Numbered from the stretch's first letter, positions 13,933 to 22,167 are shown. The stretch: 29,679 nucleotides of DNA from RGIG2206 sp045579085 (GCA_045579085.1 JAZNLO010000027.1:1-29679); one strand, 5' to 3'. The notes: generated by a model from the sequence alone, not told the origin. A program made the numbers and translations.

Positions 13933-14481
13933 ATGTCTGATATGGAAATGAGAGCAAGTAATGAAATGAATGCCAAATGGTATGTCATTCACACTTATTC
14001 AGGCTATGAAAACAAGGTTGCTGACAATATCGGCAAAATTGTTGAAAGCCACAATATGCACGACTTAGTCTTTGATGTAAAGGTTCCAACTGAGATTGTT
14101 ACCGAGATTAAAGACAACAAGAAGCGTGAGGTTGAGCGCAAGGTCTTTCCGGGCTACGTTCTGGTAAAGATGATTGTCACAGACGACTCCTGGTTTGCGA
14201 TTCGAAACATTCGCGGAGTAACAGGTTTTGTCGGCTCTGCGTCAACTCCGGTGCCGCTTACTGATGATGAGGTTGCATCGTTGGGCGTAGAGAAGCGTTC
14301 CGTAGAGGTAAATTACTCGGTGGGCGATACGGTAGATATCGTCAACGGTCCGCTTGAAGGCTTCTCAGGTCGTGTTGAGGAGATTGACACCGAAAGAAAT
14401 ATCGTTCGTGTGCTCCTTTCAATGCTCGGCAGAGAAACATCGGTTGAGTTTGAACTCGATTTTGTTGAACTTGCTGAATAA
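13933..14481 (+). CDS. nusG: Transcription elongation/antitermination factor NusG
   Basis: NusG binds RNA polymerase and affects pausing and coupling to ribosomes. The 182-residue protein has the NGN domain (KWYVIHTYSGYENKVADNI at about 15-33, with RKVFPGYVLVKM) and a C-terminal KOW domain, VGDTVDIVNGPLEGFSG. Start 13933 follows ACGGAGAG; an upstream in-frame opening lies inside secE and is rejected. The gap to secE is 19 bases. Confidence 0.96.
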   Translation: MSDMEMRASNEMNAKWYVIHTYSGYENKVADNIGKIVESHNMHDLVFDVKVPTEIVTEIKDNKKREVERKVFPGYVLVKMIVTDDSWFAIRNIRGVTGFVGSASTPVPLTDDEVASLGVEKRSVEVNYSVGDTVDIVNGPLEGFSGRVEEIDTERNIVRVLLSMLGRETSVEFELDFVELAE

Positions 14482-14493
14482 TTTAAGCTTTAA

Positions 14494-14561
14494 CGGCAAT
14501 ATTTATTGTCGCAGCGTATTCGCTGAAGTGGGAGGGCAGCAATGCTGTTCCGCCAGACCAC
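14494..14561 (+). promoter_or_regulatory. Structured spacer before rplK, candidate L1 control site
   Basis: Three stem-loops follow each other: CGGCAAT/ATTGTCG (14494-14511), CAGCG/CGCTG (14512-14525), and a larger one closed by GTGG/CCAC (14528-14561) with an inner CAGC/GCTG. In other bacteria ribosomal protein L1 represses the rplK-rplA message by binding a leader structure. The site here is consistent with that, but this is inference. Confidence 0.4.
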
Positions 14562-14582
14562 ATTTTTACGGAGGTGTAAACA

Positions 14583-15008
14583 ATGGCTCAAAAGGTTGTT
14601 GGATTTATTAAACTTCAAATTCCTGCAGGTAAAGCTACCCCAGCTCCGCCGGTAGGTCCCGCGCTTGGTCAGCACGGTGTTAACATTATGGCGTTCACTA
14701 AGGAATTCAATGAGCGCACAAAAAATGACGTAGGTCTTATTATCCCTGTTGTCATCACAGTTTATGCAGACCGCTCGTTCACATTTGTAACCAAGACTCC
14801 GCCTGCAGCAGTTCTTATCAAGAAGGCTTGCGGAATCGAGAAGGCTTCGGGCACTCCGAACAAGACAAAGGTTGCAAAAATCACTACTGAGCAGATTAGA
14901 AAGATTGCCGAAACTAAAATGCCCGATTTGAACGCAGCAAATATCGAGACCGCTATGAGCATGGTCGCCGGTACTGCACGTAGCATGGGCGTCGAAGTTG
15001 TTGACTAA
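14583..15008 (+). CDS. rplK: 50S ribosomal protein L11
   Basis: L11 forms the GTPase-associated centre together with 23S rRNA and L10/L12. The 141-residue protein shows the family start, KLQIPAGKATPAPPVGPALG, the VITVYADRSFTF linker, and the C-terminal GTARSMGV segment. The length is standard. ATG 14583 has ACGGAGGTG in front. Confidence 0.98.
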   Translation: MAQKVVGFIKLQIPAGKATPAPPVGPALGQHGVNIMAFTKEFNERTKNDVGLIIPVVITVYADRSFTFVTKTPPAAVLIKKACGIEKASGTPNKTKVAKITTEQIRKIAETKMPDLNAANIETAMSMVAGTARSMGVEVVD

Positions 15009-15030
15009 ACTATTCTAACTACTTTCTGCT

Positions 15031-15058
15031 CCCGGGTGATAATTCCCGGGTGGGAGGA
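15031..15058 (+). promoter_or_regulatory. Hairpin between rplK and rplA
   Basis: CCCGGG (15031-15036) pairs with CCCGGG (15045-15050) around an 8-base loop, followed by TGGGAGG. GTGGGAGG also occurs in the rplK leader (14528-14535), so the two sites share a motif. There is no T run, so it is not a normal terminator. It may be a processing or L1-binding element. Confidence 0.4.
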
Positions 15059-15099
15059 AAATTCCGATTAACCACTCTATTGGGAGGTAAAGATTAATA

Positions 15100-15792
15100 A
15101 TGAAACATGGTAAGAAATATACCGATAGCCGTAAATTAGTAGACGGCGCAAAACTTTATGATGTAAATGAGGCCTTAGATTTGGCCGTTAAAACAAAGGT
15201 TGCTAAGTTCGACGAGACTGTTGAAGTTCACGTTCGTCTTGGCGTTGACTCAAGACATGCTGACCAGCAGGTTCGCGGAGCAGTTGTTCTCCCGAACGGC
15301 ACAGGTAAGGATGTTAAGGTTATGGCATTCGCTAAGGGCGACGCTCTTAAGGATGCTGAGGCTGCAGGCGCAGACTTCTTCGGTGGCGAAGAGTATGTAG
15401 CTAAGATTCAGAATGAGGGTTGGATGGACTTCGACGTTGTTGTTGCCACACCTGATATGATGGGTCTTGTTGGTCGTCTTGGTAAGGTGCTCGGCCCGCG
15501 TGGCTTGATGCCTACTCCTAAGGCTGGTACTGTTACACCTGACATCGGCAGAGCTGTTAGCGAAGCTAAGGCAGGTAAGATTGAGTACCGTCTTGATAAG
15601 ACCAACATTATTCACTGCCCGATTGGTAAGGTTTCCTTCGGCGCTGAGAAGCTCCAGGAGAACTTTGACACTCTGCTTGGCGCAATCGTTAAGGCTAAGC
15701 CTGAGGCTGCAAAGGGTCAGTATATCCGTTCCTGCGTAGTTGCAACTACTATGGGTCCCGGAATCAAGATTAATCCTAACAAAGTTGGATAA
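15100..15792 (+). CDS. rplA: 50S ribosomal protein L1
   Basis: L1 builds the mobile L1 stalk that moves deacylated tRNA out of the E site. The 230-residue protein has the usual KYTDSRKLVD start, the VRLGVDSRHADQQVRG segment and GRLGKVLGPRGLMPTPKAGT near the middle, all family hallmarks. Start ATG 15100 has GGGAGGTAAAG upstream. It is probably transcribed with rplK. Confidence 0.98.
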   Translation: MKHGKKYTDSRKLVDGAKLYDVNEALDLAVKTKVAKFDETVEVHVRLGVDSRHADQQVRGAVVLPNGTGKDVKVMAFAKGDALKDAEAAGADFFGGEEYVAKIQNEGWMDFDVVVATPDMMGLVGRLGKVLGPRGLMPTPKAGTVTPDIGRAVSEAKAGKIEYRLDKTNIIHCPIGKVSFGAEKLQENFDTLLGAIVKAKPEAAKGQYIRSCVVATTMGPGIKINPNKVG

Positions 15793-15797
15793 AATGC

Positions 15798-15826
15798 TTG
15801 ACAGACCGCTTGGTTTGTGATATTAT
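15798..15826 (+). promoter_or_regulatory. Sigma-A promoter for rplJ-rplL
   Basis: TTGACA (15798-15803) and TATTAT (15821-15826) are 17 bases apart, just behind the rplA stop. It would give rplJL a transcript of their own. Confidence 0.8.
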
Positions 15827-15839
15827 TTCAATGCTGTTC

Positions 15840-15970
15840 TTGACCTAAGACAGTAGGTTTCGCTTATGCGATATAATGGTTAATCCGCCTACCGAGGGAG
15901 AGGAATTTAGATTTAACATTACTTTATGTTGTATCTTAATGCCTGTTCCCGTCGGGGACAGGCATTTTCT
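15840..15970 (+). promoter_or_regulatory. Ribosomal L10 leader with attenuator hairpin
   Basis: The segment near 15842-15897 resembles the conserved L10 leader, in which L10-(L12)4 binds its own mRNA. It is followed by a 13-base stem with one G-U (15938-15950 with 15954-15966), a 3-base loop and a short T run. L10 binding is expected to favour the terminator and so lower rplJL expression. The family call rests on position and layout, not on an alignment. Confidence 0.75.
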
Positions 15971-15994
15971 ATGCAACGGAGGTGAAATACAAAA

Positions 15995-16516
15995 ATGGCA
16001 AGTGAGAAAGTTTTAGAGGCTAAAAAAGCCCAAGTAGCTGAGCTTAAAACACGTCTTGATAGTTCAATCGCAGGCGTTTTGGTTAACTACGAGGGAATTA
16101 ACGTTGCAGATGATACCAAGATGCGTAAAGAGCTTCGTGAGGCTGGCGTTGAATACAGCGTTGTAAAGAACACAATGCTTCACCTGGCTATCGATGGCAC
16201 CGCTCTTGCAGGACTTGATGATGTCCTCAGCGGCACCACCGCTCTTGCTACCAGCGACACAGATTATGTTGCTGCTGCACGTATACTCTGCAAGTTTGCA
16301 GAAACTCACGACAATTTCAAAGTCAAGGCAGGTTTCCTTGACGGAGAGCTTATTGACCTGAACAAAGTTGAGGCACTCGCTAAGCTGCCTACAAGAGAGG
16401 TATTGCTTGCAACTGTATGCAACGTGCTTCAGGCACCCATCGCCGCTTTCGCCCGTGTTATCAAGGCTGTAGCCGATAAGGACGGAGAGGTACCCGCAGC
16501 AGAAGCTGCAGAATAA
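15995..16516 (+). CDS. rplJ: 50S ribosomal protein L10
   Basis: L10 is the base of the ribosomal stalk and binds L7/L12 dimers through its C-terminal helix. The 173-residue product shows AGVLVNYEGINVADDTKMRK and EYSVVKNTMLHLA, the L10 rRNA-binding part, followed by the helical tail. The length is normal. ATG 15995 has ACGGAGGTG at the usual distance. rplL follows after 38 bases. Confidence 0.97.
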   Translation: MASEKVLEAKKAQVAELKTRLDSSIAGVLVNYEGINVADDTKMRKELREAGVEYSVVKNTMLHLAIDGTALAGLDDVLSGTTALATSDTDYVAAARILCKFAETHDNFKVKAGFLDGELIDLNKVEALAKLPTREVLLATVCNVLQAPIAAFARVIKAVADKDGEVPAAEAAE

Positions 16517-16554
16517 TAAAAAATTAAAACAAATTATTTTGGAGGTAATTTAAA

Positions 16555-16935
16555 ATGGCATCTGAGAAAATTGAAGCCCTTGTTTCTGAAGTTGAAAAAT
16601 TGACTGTTCTTGAGCTTTCTGAGCTCGTATCTGCTATCGAGGAGAAGTTTGGCGTATCTGCCGCTGCTGCTGTTGCAGTTGCAGGTCCTGTTGCTGGCGG
16701 CGCTGCTGCAGCTGCAGAAGAGAAGACCGAGTTCGACGTTGTTCTTGCTGACGTTGGTGCTGAGAAGATTAAGGTTATCAAGGTTGTTCGCGAAGTAACC
16801 GGTCTTGGTCTTGGCGAAGCTAAGGCTCTCGTTGATTCTGCTCCGAAGACTCTTAAGGAAGCTGCTTCTAAGGAAGACGCTGAGTCAATCAAGGCTAAGC
16901 TCGAAGAGGTTGGCGCAAAGGTTGAGCTTAAGTAA
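16555..16935 (+). CDS. rplL: 50S ribosomal protein L7/L12
   Basis: The 126-residue acidic stalk protein recruits translation GTPases. It has the N-terminal dimerisation helices (LTVLELSELVSAIEEKFGV), an Ala-rich hinge, and the conserved C-terminal domain with KIKVIKVVREVTGLGLGEAK. The codon use is very biased, as expected for a highly expressed gene. A strong terminator follows; rpoB, the usual next gene in many bacteria, is not there. Confidence 0.98.
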   Translation: MASEKIEALVSEVEKLTVLELSELVSAIEEKFGVSAAAAVAVAGPVAGGAAAAAEEKTEFDVVLADVGAEKIKVIKVVREVTGLGLGEAKALVDSAPKTLKEAASKEDAESIKAKLEEVGAKVELK

Positions 16936-16983
16936 TTTAAGCAAAAACAGCAATATGTACCTTGCCAACAGGCAGGGTGTGAG

Positions 16984-17027
16984 AAAGAAACGATGTTCGG
17001 GATTTCCCGCACATCGTTTCTTTTTTG
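16984..17027 (+). terminator. Terminator of rplJ-rplL
   Basis: A 13-base stem (16984-16996 with 17011-17023) is extended by an inner CGGGA/TCCCG pairing, and a long T run follows. Confidence 0.92.
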
Positions 17028-17098
17028 TGTGCGATTCTGCTTTGATAGGGTGCCGCTTTTTGTGTTTCTGAGGTGAGGGCTGTGCAGTAAAAAAATAT

Positions 17099-17135
17099 AA
17101 AGCGCTTAAGTATTCTTTGACTTAAGCGCTTTTGT
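17099..17135. terminator. Terminator of the amino-acid transporter genes
   Basis: A perfect 13-base stem (17099-17111 with 17120-17132) has an 8-base loop. The minus-strand ATPase gene ends 30 bases before it, and the A and T runs allow use from both sides. Confidence 0.85.
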
Positions 17136-17161
17136 TCGTTTTGATATTTAGTTTGTGCGTA

Positions 17162-17911
17162 TTAAAGCACGCAACCGAGAAAGTCCTTTGTGCGTTGTGC
17201 CTGAGGCGAATCGAACAGCTGCGAGGGCGTGCCCTCCTCAACGATTACGCCGTCAGACATAAATATAACTCTGTCTGCAACGTCGCGTGCGAAGCCCATT
17301 TCGTGAGTGACTACAATCATCGTCATACCGTCGGAGGCGAGCTCTTTCATAACTGTTAGCACTTCTCCAACCATCTCAGGGTCGAGCGCGCTGGTGGGCT
17401 CATCAAACAGCATAATGTCGGGCTTCATGGCAAGGGCGCGTGCAATCGCAACACGCTGCTGCTGACCGCCTGAAAGCTGATGCGGATAAACGTCTGCTTT
17501 GTCGGCAAGGTCCACACGCTTGAGCAGCTCCTCAGCAGTTGCCGCTGCTTCGGCTTTGGTCATTTTCTTGAGCTCAACGGGAGCAAACATTATGTTTTGC
17601 TTAACGGTTTTGTTTGCAAAGAGGTTAAACTGCTGAAACACCATACCGATGTTTTCGCGCACCTTGTTTATATTGATATTTTTATCGGTAATTTTGAATC
17701 CGTCAACCTCGATTTCGCCGCTTGTTGCGTTTTCAAGGCGGTTAAGGCAACGCAAAATCGTAGACTTGCCCGAACCCGACGGACCTATAAGGCAAACAAC
17801 TTCGCCCTCGTAAATTTGGAGGTCGATGCCTTTCAACACATCAAGGTCACCGAAGCTTTTGCAAAGTCCCTTGACGTTAACCTTTATGTTGGCATTAGCT
17901 TTTTTTGTCAT
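17162..17911 (-). CDS. Polar amino-acid ABC transporter, ATP-binding protein
   Basis: The 249-residue protein belongs to the GlnQ/ArtP/HisP group that powers uptake of polar amino acids. Walker A is GPSGSGKST (43-51), the signature LSGGQQQR (146-153), Walker B IMLFDEP (166-172), with the H-loop THEMGFARDV after it. The ATG overlaps the permease gene upstream by 17 bases, so they are coupled. The substrate cannot be told from this subunit. Confidence 0.93.
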   Translation of the reverse strand: MTKKANANIKVNVKGLCKSFGDLDVLKGIDLQIYEGEVVCLIGPSGSGKSTILRCLNRLENATSGEIEVDGFKITDKNININKVRENIGMVFQQFNLFANKTVKQNIMFAPVELKKMTKAEAAATAEELLKRVDLADKADVYPHQLSGGQQQRVAIARALAMKPDIMLFDEPTSALDPEMVGEVLTVMKELASDGMTMIVVTHEMGFARDVADRVIFMSDGVIVEEGTPSQLFDSPQAQRTKDFLGCVL

Positions 17912-18572
17912 AATTCAACTTCTTTTCAAGGAATTTAGAAAGTACCATCAAGATGGAAATCACAACCAGATAATACAGGGCAACGAGTATGTATGTGGGG
18001 AAGAAATCGTATGTTTTTCCAACATAAACCTTTGCCTGATTTACTATCTCTGCAAGACCTATTACCGAAAGAATAGATGAGTCTTTGATTGTGATGATGA
18101 ACTGGTTTACCAATGAGGGTATGCTGATTTTAAACGCCTGAGGCAGCACAATTTTAAGCATTGTGCGGCTCTTGCTAAGTCCAAGACTGCGAGATGCTTC
18201 AATCTGACCTTTGGAAACGGCAGCAATACCGCCTCTGAAAATTTCAGACATATAAGCACCTGCGTTAAGGCTCAGCGTAATAAGACCAGCATAGAACGCA
18301 GTTATTGTGAACTCGGGATAGGCGGTGCGGATAAGCTGCGGAAAAGCGAAAAACATCAAAAACGCCTGAACAATCATAGGAGTGCCACGCACGCACCATA
18401 CATAAGTGGCGGCGATGCCTCTGGGAATAATGTTTTTCGACCTGCCCATCATACAGGTGAGAAAGCCTATTACAAGTCCGATTAGTATTGCGAGAATCGA
18501 CACTAAAATAGTAGTGCCGAGACCGTCAAGCAACAAGGGTGTTGCAATTTCTAAAGCTCTTTTAAAATTCAA
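17895..18572 (-). CDS. Polar amino-acid ABC transporter, permease protein
   Basis: The 225-residue membrane protein has about five helices and the EAA loop of the HisM/GlnP family, seen as EASRSLGLSKSRTMLKIVLPQA. GTPMIVQAFLMFF is also typical of this group. It presumably forms a homodimeric channel, since only one permease gene is present. It lies between the binding-protein gene and the ATPase gene on the same strand. Confidence 0.93.
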   Translation of the reverse strand: MNFKRALEIATPLLLDGLGTTILVSILAILIGLVIGFLTCMMGRSKNIIPRGIAATYVWCVRGTPMIVQAFLMFFAFPQLIRTAYPEFTITAFYAGLITLSLNAGAYMSEIFRGGIAAVSKGQIEASRSLGLSKSRTMLKIVLPQAFKISIPSLVNQFIITIKDSSILSVIGLAEIVNQAKVYVGKTYDFFPTYILVALYYLVVISILMVLSKFLEKKLNYDKKS

Positions 18573-18598
18573 GGAAAATCCCTCTTGTCAATAATATA

Positions 18599-18637
18599 AT
18601 AATTTCAGCGCAAAAGATGCTTTCGCGCTGAAATTAT
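18599..18637 (-). terminator. Hairpin between binding-protein and permease genes
   Basis: A 13-base perfect stem (18599-18611 with 18625-18637) lies between the two genes, with a weak T-rich tail on the minus strand. Such a partial stop or RNA stabiliser would give more binding protein than permease, as is common in ABC operons. Confidence 0.7.
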
Positions 18638-18669
18638 CTTTTAAAAATAATCAAAAATTACGGCTTATA

Positions 18670-19428
18670 TTAATATCCGTATTTAGCAAGAATCTTATCA
18701 TACTCGCCTGAAGCCTTGATGTTCTTGAGACCCTCGTTGAACATCTCTATAAGCTCAGGATAGGTGCCCTTCTTAACAGCAAAGCCGTAATACTTGGGGT
18801 TAACAACCTCGCCCACAGTTTTGAGAGCGATGTCTTCCTCGTCGATAGCCCAGCAGATAACTGAACGGTCCTCAAAGCAAGCAACAGCGTTTCCGCTTAT
18901 AACTGCCTGATACATTTCAGCAGAGCTTTCAAAATAAGTAATCTCAAAGCCGATTGTATCTTTAAGGCTCTCAGCATAGGTGGTGCTTACGGTTCCTGCC
19001 TTAGCGGCAACCTTTTTGCCTGCAAGCTCTTCCTTAGAAGTGATAGCGCTGTCTTTAGCAACAACAAGAACAGAGCCGTCTTCGAAATATCCGTCAGAGA
19101 AGTCGTAGTTTTCTTTACGCTCATCAGTGATAGTCATACCTGCAATCATAGCGTTTGCCTGACCTGACTGAACAGCACCCATAGCAGCATTAAAGCCCTC
19201 GTTGTGCATTTCATACTCAAATCCCTGGTCCTTAGCGATAGCAGCGAGAAGGTCCATATCAACGCCGATGTATTTGCCGGTTTCATCGTCTAAAAACTCA
19301 AACGGAGCAAAGCCGTTATCAGAATAGATGATATATTTTTTGGAAGATTTACTGCCGCAAGCGGCAAAGCAAGCAACAATCATAACAAGTGCTGCAACAA
19401 CAGCAAGAACGCGAACAAACTTTTTCAT
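18670..19428 (-). CDS. Amino-acid ABC transporter substrate-binding lipoprotein
   Basis: The 252-residue precursor has a signal peptide ending in a lipobox FAAC (Cys24), then a family 3 solute-binding domain with NGFAPFEFLDDETGKYIG and GVDMDLLAAIA, the usual ligand-binding start. The mature protein would be anchored outside the membrane and deliver amino acid to the permease. Which amino acid is not clear from the sequence. It heads a three-gene operon, and AAAGGGG stands before the ATG. Confidence 0.93.
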   Translation of the reverse strand: MKKFVRVLAVVAALVMIVACFAACGSKSSKKYIIYSDNGFAPFEFLDDETGKYIGVDMDLLAAIAKDQGFEYEMHNEGFNAAMGAVQSGQANAMIAGMTITDERKENYDFSDGYFEDGSVLVVAKDSAITSKEELAGKKVAAKAGTVSTTYAESLKDTIGFEITYFESSAEMYQAVISGNAVACFEDRSVICWAIDEEDIALKTVGEVVNPKYYGFAVKKGTYPELIEMFNEGLKNIKASGEYDKILAKYGY

Positions 19429-19491
19429 AAAAATCCCCTTTCAGTTAGGGCACCTGAACGGCACCTTTAAACAAGTAAATAACATAGTAAT

Positions 19492-19520
19492 ATTTTACAT
19501 TATAATAGGGCGTTTGTCAA
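19492..19520 (-). promoter_or_regulatory. Sigma-A promoter for the amino-acid transporter operon
   Basis: On the minus strand TTGACA (19515-19520) and TAAAAT (19492-19497) are 17 bases apart. The leader downstream holds two copies of AGGTGCC (19449-19455 and 19460-19466) 11 bases apart, perhaps a protein or RNA site. Confidence 0.75.
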
Positions 19521-19580
19521 CTTCAAATAATCAACGCTTTAACGTGGCAAACAGAAAGGGTAAATATTTATATAAGCCCA

Positions 19581-19614
19581 AAACACCGCCGTCTGTTTTA
19601 AGACGGCGGTGTTT
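19581..19614 (-). terminator. GC-rich terminator behind the cysteine-rich gene
   Basis: A perfect 14-base stem (19581-19594 with 19601-19614) has a 6-base loop. The T run on the minus strand is short. Confidence 0.75.
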
Positions 19615-19640
19615 ATCGGTTTTATGATATAAATTATAGC

Positions 19641-19874
19641 TTATTCAGCGATTTCGTCCTCAGCATCGGTGCAATCGCAGTCATCCTCGCACATAGGGCA
19701 AGAGGTGCAATCGTCAGCATCGCAGTCTTCGCAGTCAAACTCATAGCACTCGTTGCAGTCGCACAGGTAGCCCTTTGCCAAAAGCAAGCGGTAAACTCCG
19801 TATGCGATGCCGCCAACAGCTGCGGCAACAGTGATGATAACGCCGATAACTGTGAAAATATTAGTCTTTTTCAT
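19641..19874 (-). CDS. Membrane-anchored cysteine-rich acidic microprotein
   Basis: The 77-residue protein has one membrane segment at about residues 8-30, a short basic stretch, and then a tail of about 40 residues holding ten cysteines and many Asp/Glu residues, including CDCNEC, CEDC and CPMC. The spacing C-x-C, C-x2-C recalls metal-binding or iron-sulfur motifs, but no named domain was recognised. GGAGGTAA precedes the ATG, and a good promoter and a terminator frame it as its own unit. The ten Cys in 31 residues make metal binding or redox function a reasonable guess. Which side of the membrane the tail occupies is unknown. Confidence 0.72.
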   Translation of the reverse strand: MKKTNIFTVIGVIITVAAAVGGIAYGVYRLLLAKGYLCDCNECYEFDCEDCDADDCTSCPMCEDDCDCTDAEDEIAE

Positions 19875-19909
19875 ATCAAGTTACCTCCATAAAATATATT
19901 TATAATTAA

Positions 19910-19938
19910 ATGATACCTGAAAAAGCGAAATTTGTCAA
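19910..19938 (-). promoter_or_regulatory. Sigma-A promoter for the cysteine-rich gene
   Basis: On the minus strand TTGACA (19933-19938) and TATCAT (19910-19915) are 17 bases apart, about 40 bases before the start codon. The -35 touches the stop of the cardiolipin-synthase-like gene. Confidence 0.72.
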
Positions 19939-19943
19939 TTAAA

Positions 19944-21470
19944 TTACATAAACGGCGCAAACAGCCGTAGCACAGCCTGTTTCACCTTTTCCTTTACGGG
20001 CTGACTTTTGATTTTTTCAAGCGTTATTTCCTCGCTTTTTTCGAAAATCTCCTCAAGGTGCTGTTTTACGGACACGACAGAGTCTTCGCCGCAAAGCCAT
20101 GCTCCGCACTCGAAGTGGAAGTAAAAACTGCGGTAGTCTAGATTGACTGAGCCGACGGTTGCAACGCTGTCATCTGACACAAAAAGCTTCGAATGTATAA
20201 AGCCCGGTGAAAACTCATAAATACGGATTCCCGATTTAAGCAGCCCTGCATAGTATGACCGAGTTACAGGGTGAACATACCATTTATCCTCTTTTTTCGG
20301 TGTAACAATCCTCACGTCAACCCCCGACTGTGCTGCCGTTTGCAGTGCAATCTCCATTTTATCGTCGAGAATGAGGTAGGGTGTGGTGATGTAAACATAG
20401 TTTTGCGCTGTGTGTAAAATCTGCATATACAGTGCTTCGGCGGGGTTTGAGAGGTTGAACGGACCGTCGCAGTAGGGCTGAACGAAGCCATTGGCATCAA
20501 CCGATTCGGGCAACTCGCACGGCTGATAGTCGGTGCCGTTTATGAAGCTCCACATCGAGAGAAACATAAGCGTGAATGAGTGCACTGCTTTGCCCTTTAC
20601 GATAATTGCGCTGTCGAGCCAGTCACCGAGCTTTCTCCAGACGTTGATATATTCGTCGCCGATATTAAAGCTGCCGGTGAACGCCACTTTTGAGTCAATC
20701 ACCACGATTTTGCGGTGGTTTCGGTTGTTCATAAACATATCAACTGAGGGCTTGATGGGATTGAAAACCGACACTTTGATGCCGTCTTTTCTAAGCTTTG
20801 ATATAAAGCTTCGATACTGTCTGTTTATAGAGCCGATATCGTCGAAAATGATTCGCACATCTACTCCGTTGGCAGCTTTTTCTACGAGTATTTTGTGTAT
20901 TTGTTCAAACATTATGCCTTCGGCGAGGATGAAAAATTCAATATATATGCTTTTTTCTGCCTTGCTCAGCTCGTCAAGAAGCCTGCGCTGTATTTCTTCG
21001 CCGGGATAAACATATTCGGTATCGGTGCCGTCGAACACAGGGAAGCCCGATAGCTTTTGCAGACACTCAGACTGCCTCGCGGCTTGCGGATACTCAGCTT
21101 TCAGCCGTGACATACATTCTCTGTCGGGAATCAGCTGCTCTGCGGCGGACGACTCAGCACGTTTCATTCGGCGTTTGACCGATGGCAAAACACGACTGCC
21201 TGCCCTGATGATATAGAAAAAGCAACCCACAAGCGGCACGAGTATGACAAACATAACCCATGCGAATTTGTAGCTGGGGTTATCGGGTTTGTTGAGGATA
21301 TATACAGCTAAAACCACGCCGATAAACTGGAACAATGCGTATATTTCAACGGTGCGGATTTTAAATCTATAAATCATAAAAAACACAAAGCCGAGCTCTG
21401 CCAAAATGCAAAGCCCGATTATTATAAGCCTGAACGATATCGGCTGACCACGTTTTAGCGGATTTTTCAT
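19944..21470 (-). CDS. Cardiolipin synthase-like phospholipase D family protein
   Basis: The 508-residue protein has two N-terminal membrane helices, with a third near 70-88, a short linker, and two phospholipase D domains. Both HKD motifs are intact: HRKIVVID (252-259) and HSKLFVSD (426-433), each followed by the usual GS-x-N type segment (TGSFNIGDEY and VGSVNLDYRS). Together these residues transfer a phosphatidyl group to make cardiolipin from phosphatidylglycerol. GGAGG precedes the ATG. A different phosphatidyl transfer reaction cannot be excluded. Confidence 0.92.
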   Translation of the reverse strand: MKNPLKRGQPISFRLIIIGLCILAELGFVFFMIYRFKIRTVEIYALFQFIGVVLAVYILNKPDNPSYKFAWVMFVILVPLVGCFFYIIRAGSRVLPSVKRRMKRAESSAAEQLIPDRECMSRLKAEYPQAARQSECLQKLSGFPVFDGTDTEYVYPGEEIQRRLLDELSKAEKSIYIEFFILAEGIMFEQIHKILVEKAANGVDVRIIFDDIGSINRQYRSFISKLRKDGIKVSVFNPIKPSVDMFMNNRNHRKIVVIDSKVAFTGSFNIGDEYINVWRKLGDWLDSAIIVKGKAVHSFTLMFLSMWSFINGTDYQPCELPESVDANGFVQPYCDGPFNLSNPAEALYMQILHTAQNYVYITTPYLILDDKMEIALQTAAQSGVDVRIVTPKKEDKWYVHPVTRSYYAGLLKSGIRIYEFSPGFIHSKLFVSDDSVATVGSVNLDYRSFYFHFECGAWLCGEDSVVSVKQHLEEIFEKSEEITLEKIKSQPVKEKVKQAVLRLFAPFM

Positions 21471-21571
21471 AAGCTTCCTCCGATAACTGTTTATTTGCTT
21501 GAAGTGTAGTTGTTATTATATTATTCTCAAATTAAAATGTTATCAAAAGGTGACAAAGCAACAAATTTTTC

Positions 21572-21600
21572 TTTAAATTTTTAAAGAGATATGTTATATT
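21572..21600 (+). promoter_or_regulatory. Weak candidate promoter for hpf
   Basis: TTTAAA (21572-21577) and TATATT (21595-21600) are 17 bases apart in an AT-rich stretch. The -35 matches the consensus poorly, so another sigma factor or a different start is possible. Confidence 0.35.
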
Positions 21601-21651
21601 AAAAATAAGGAGAGGCAAAGCTCTCTTATATACAGTGAAAGGGGAATCTTC

Positions 21652-22167
21652 ATGAACACAACAATCGTTGGACGTAAGGTAAATTTAAGGCCGTCTTTTA
21701 AGGACTATGCCGATAAAAAACTGTCTAAGCTTGATAAGTTTTTTAACGACAGCTCAGAGGCTACCTTAACAGTTACAGTTGAGAAAAACTACCACAAGGT
21801 TGAGCTGACTGTATTTGATGCAGGCATTGCTTTCCGTGCGGAGCAGTGTGCAGACGAAATGGAAGAGGCCCTTGATGTTGCTGTTGAGGCTATCGTAAGG
21901 CAGATACGCAAAAACAAAACCCGCCTTGAGAAAAGGCTTCGCAATCATGCGTTTGACGCCGCTGAGCCGTATGTGGATAAAAACTATGAGGTTATCCGTC
22001 GTAAACAGATTAGGTTAAATCCGATGACCGTTGATGAAGCGATACTGCAAATGGAGCTTGTTGGGCATATGTTCTTTATGTTCTTGGATGCAGAAACACA
22101 AAATACAAGCCTTGTTTATCGCAGAAATGACGGCGGTTACGGCGTGATTGAGTCAATAGAGGGATAG
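21652..22167 (+). CDS. hpf: Ribosome hibernation promoting factor, long form
   Basis: Long HPF pairs 70S ribosomes into inactive 100S dimers in resting cells. The 171-residue protein has the N-terminal HPF/RaiA domain (GRKVNLRPSFKDYADKKLSKLDKF, about residues 7-30) and a C-terminal dimerisation domain containing VIRRKQIRLNPMTVDEAILQME and FFMFLDAETQNTSLVYRRNDGG. The length fits. The start ATG 21652 is preceded by AAAGGGG. Confidence 0.94.
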   Translation: MNTTIVGRKVNLRPSFKDYADKKLSKLDKFFNDSSEATLTVTVEKNYHKVELTVFDAGIAFRAEQCADEMEEALDVAVEAIVRQIRKNKTRLEKRLRNHAFDAAEPYVDKNYEVIRRKQIRLNPMTVDEAILQMELVGHMFFMFLDAETQNTSLVYRRNDGGYGVIESIEG

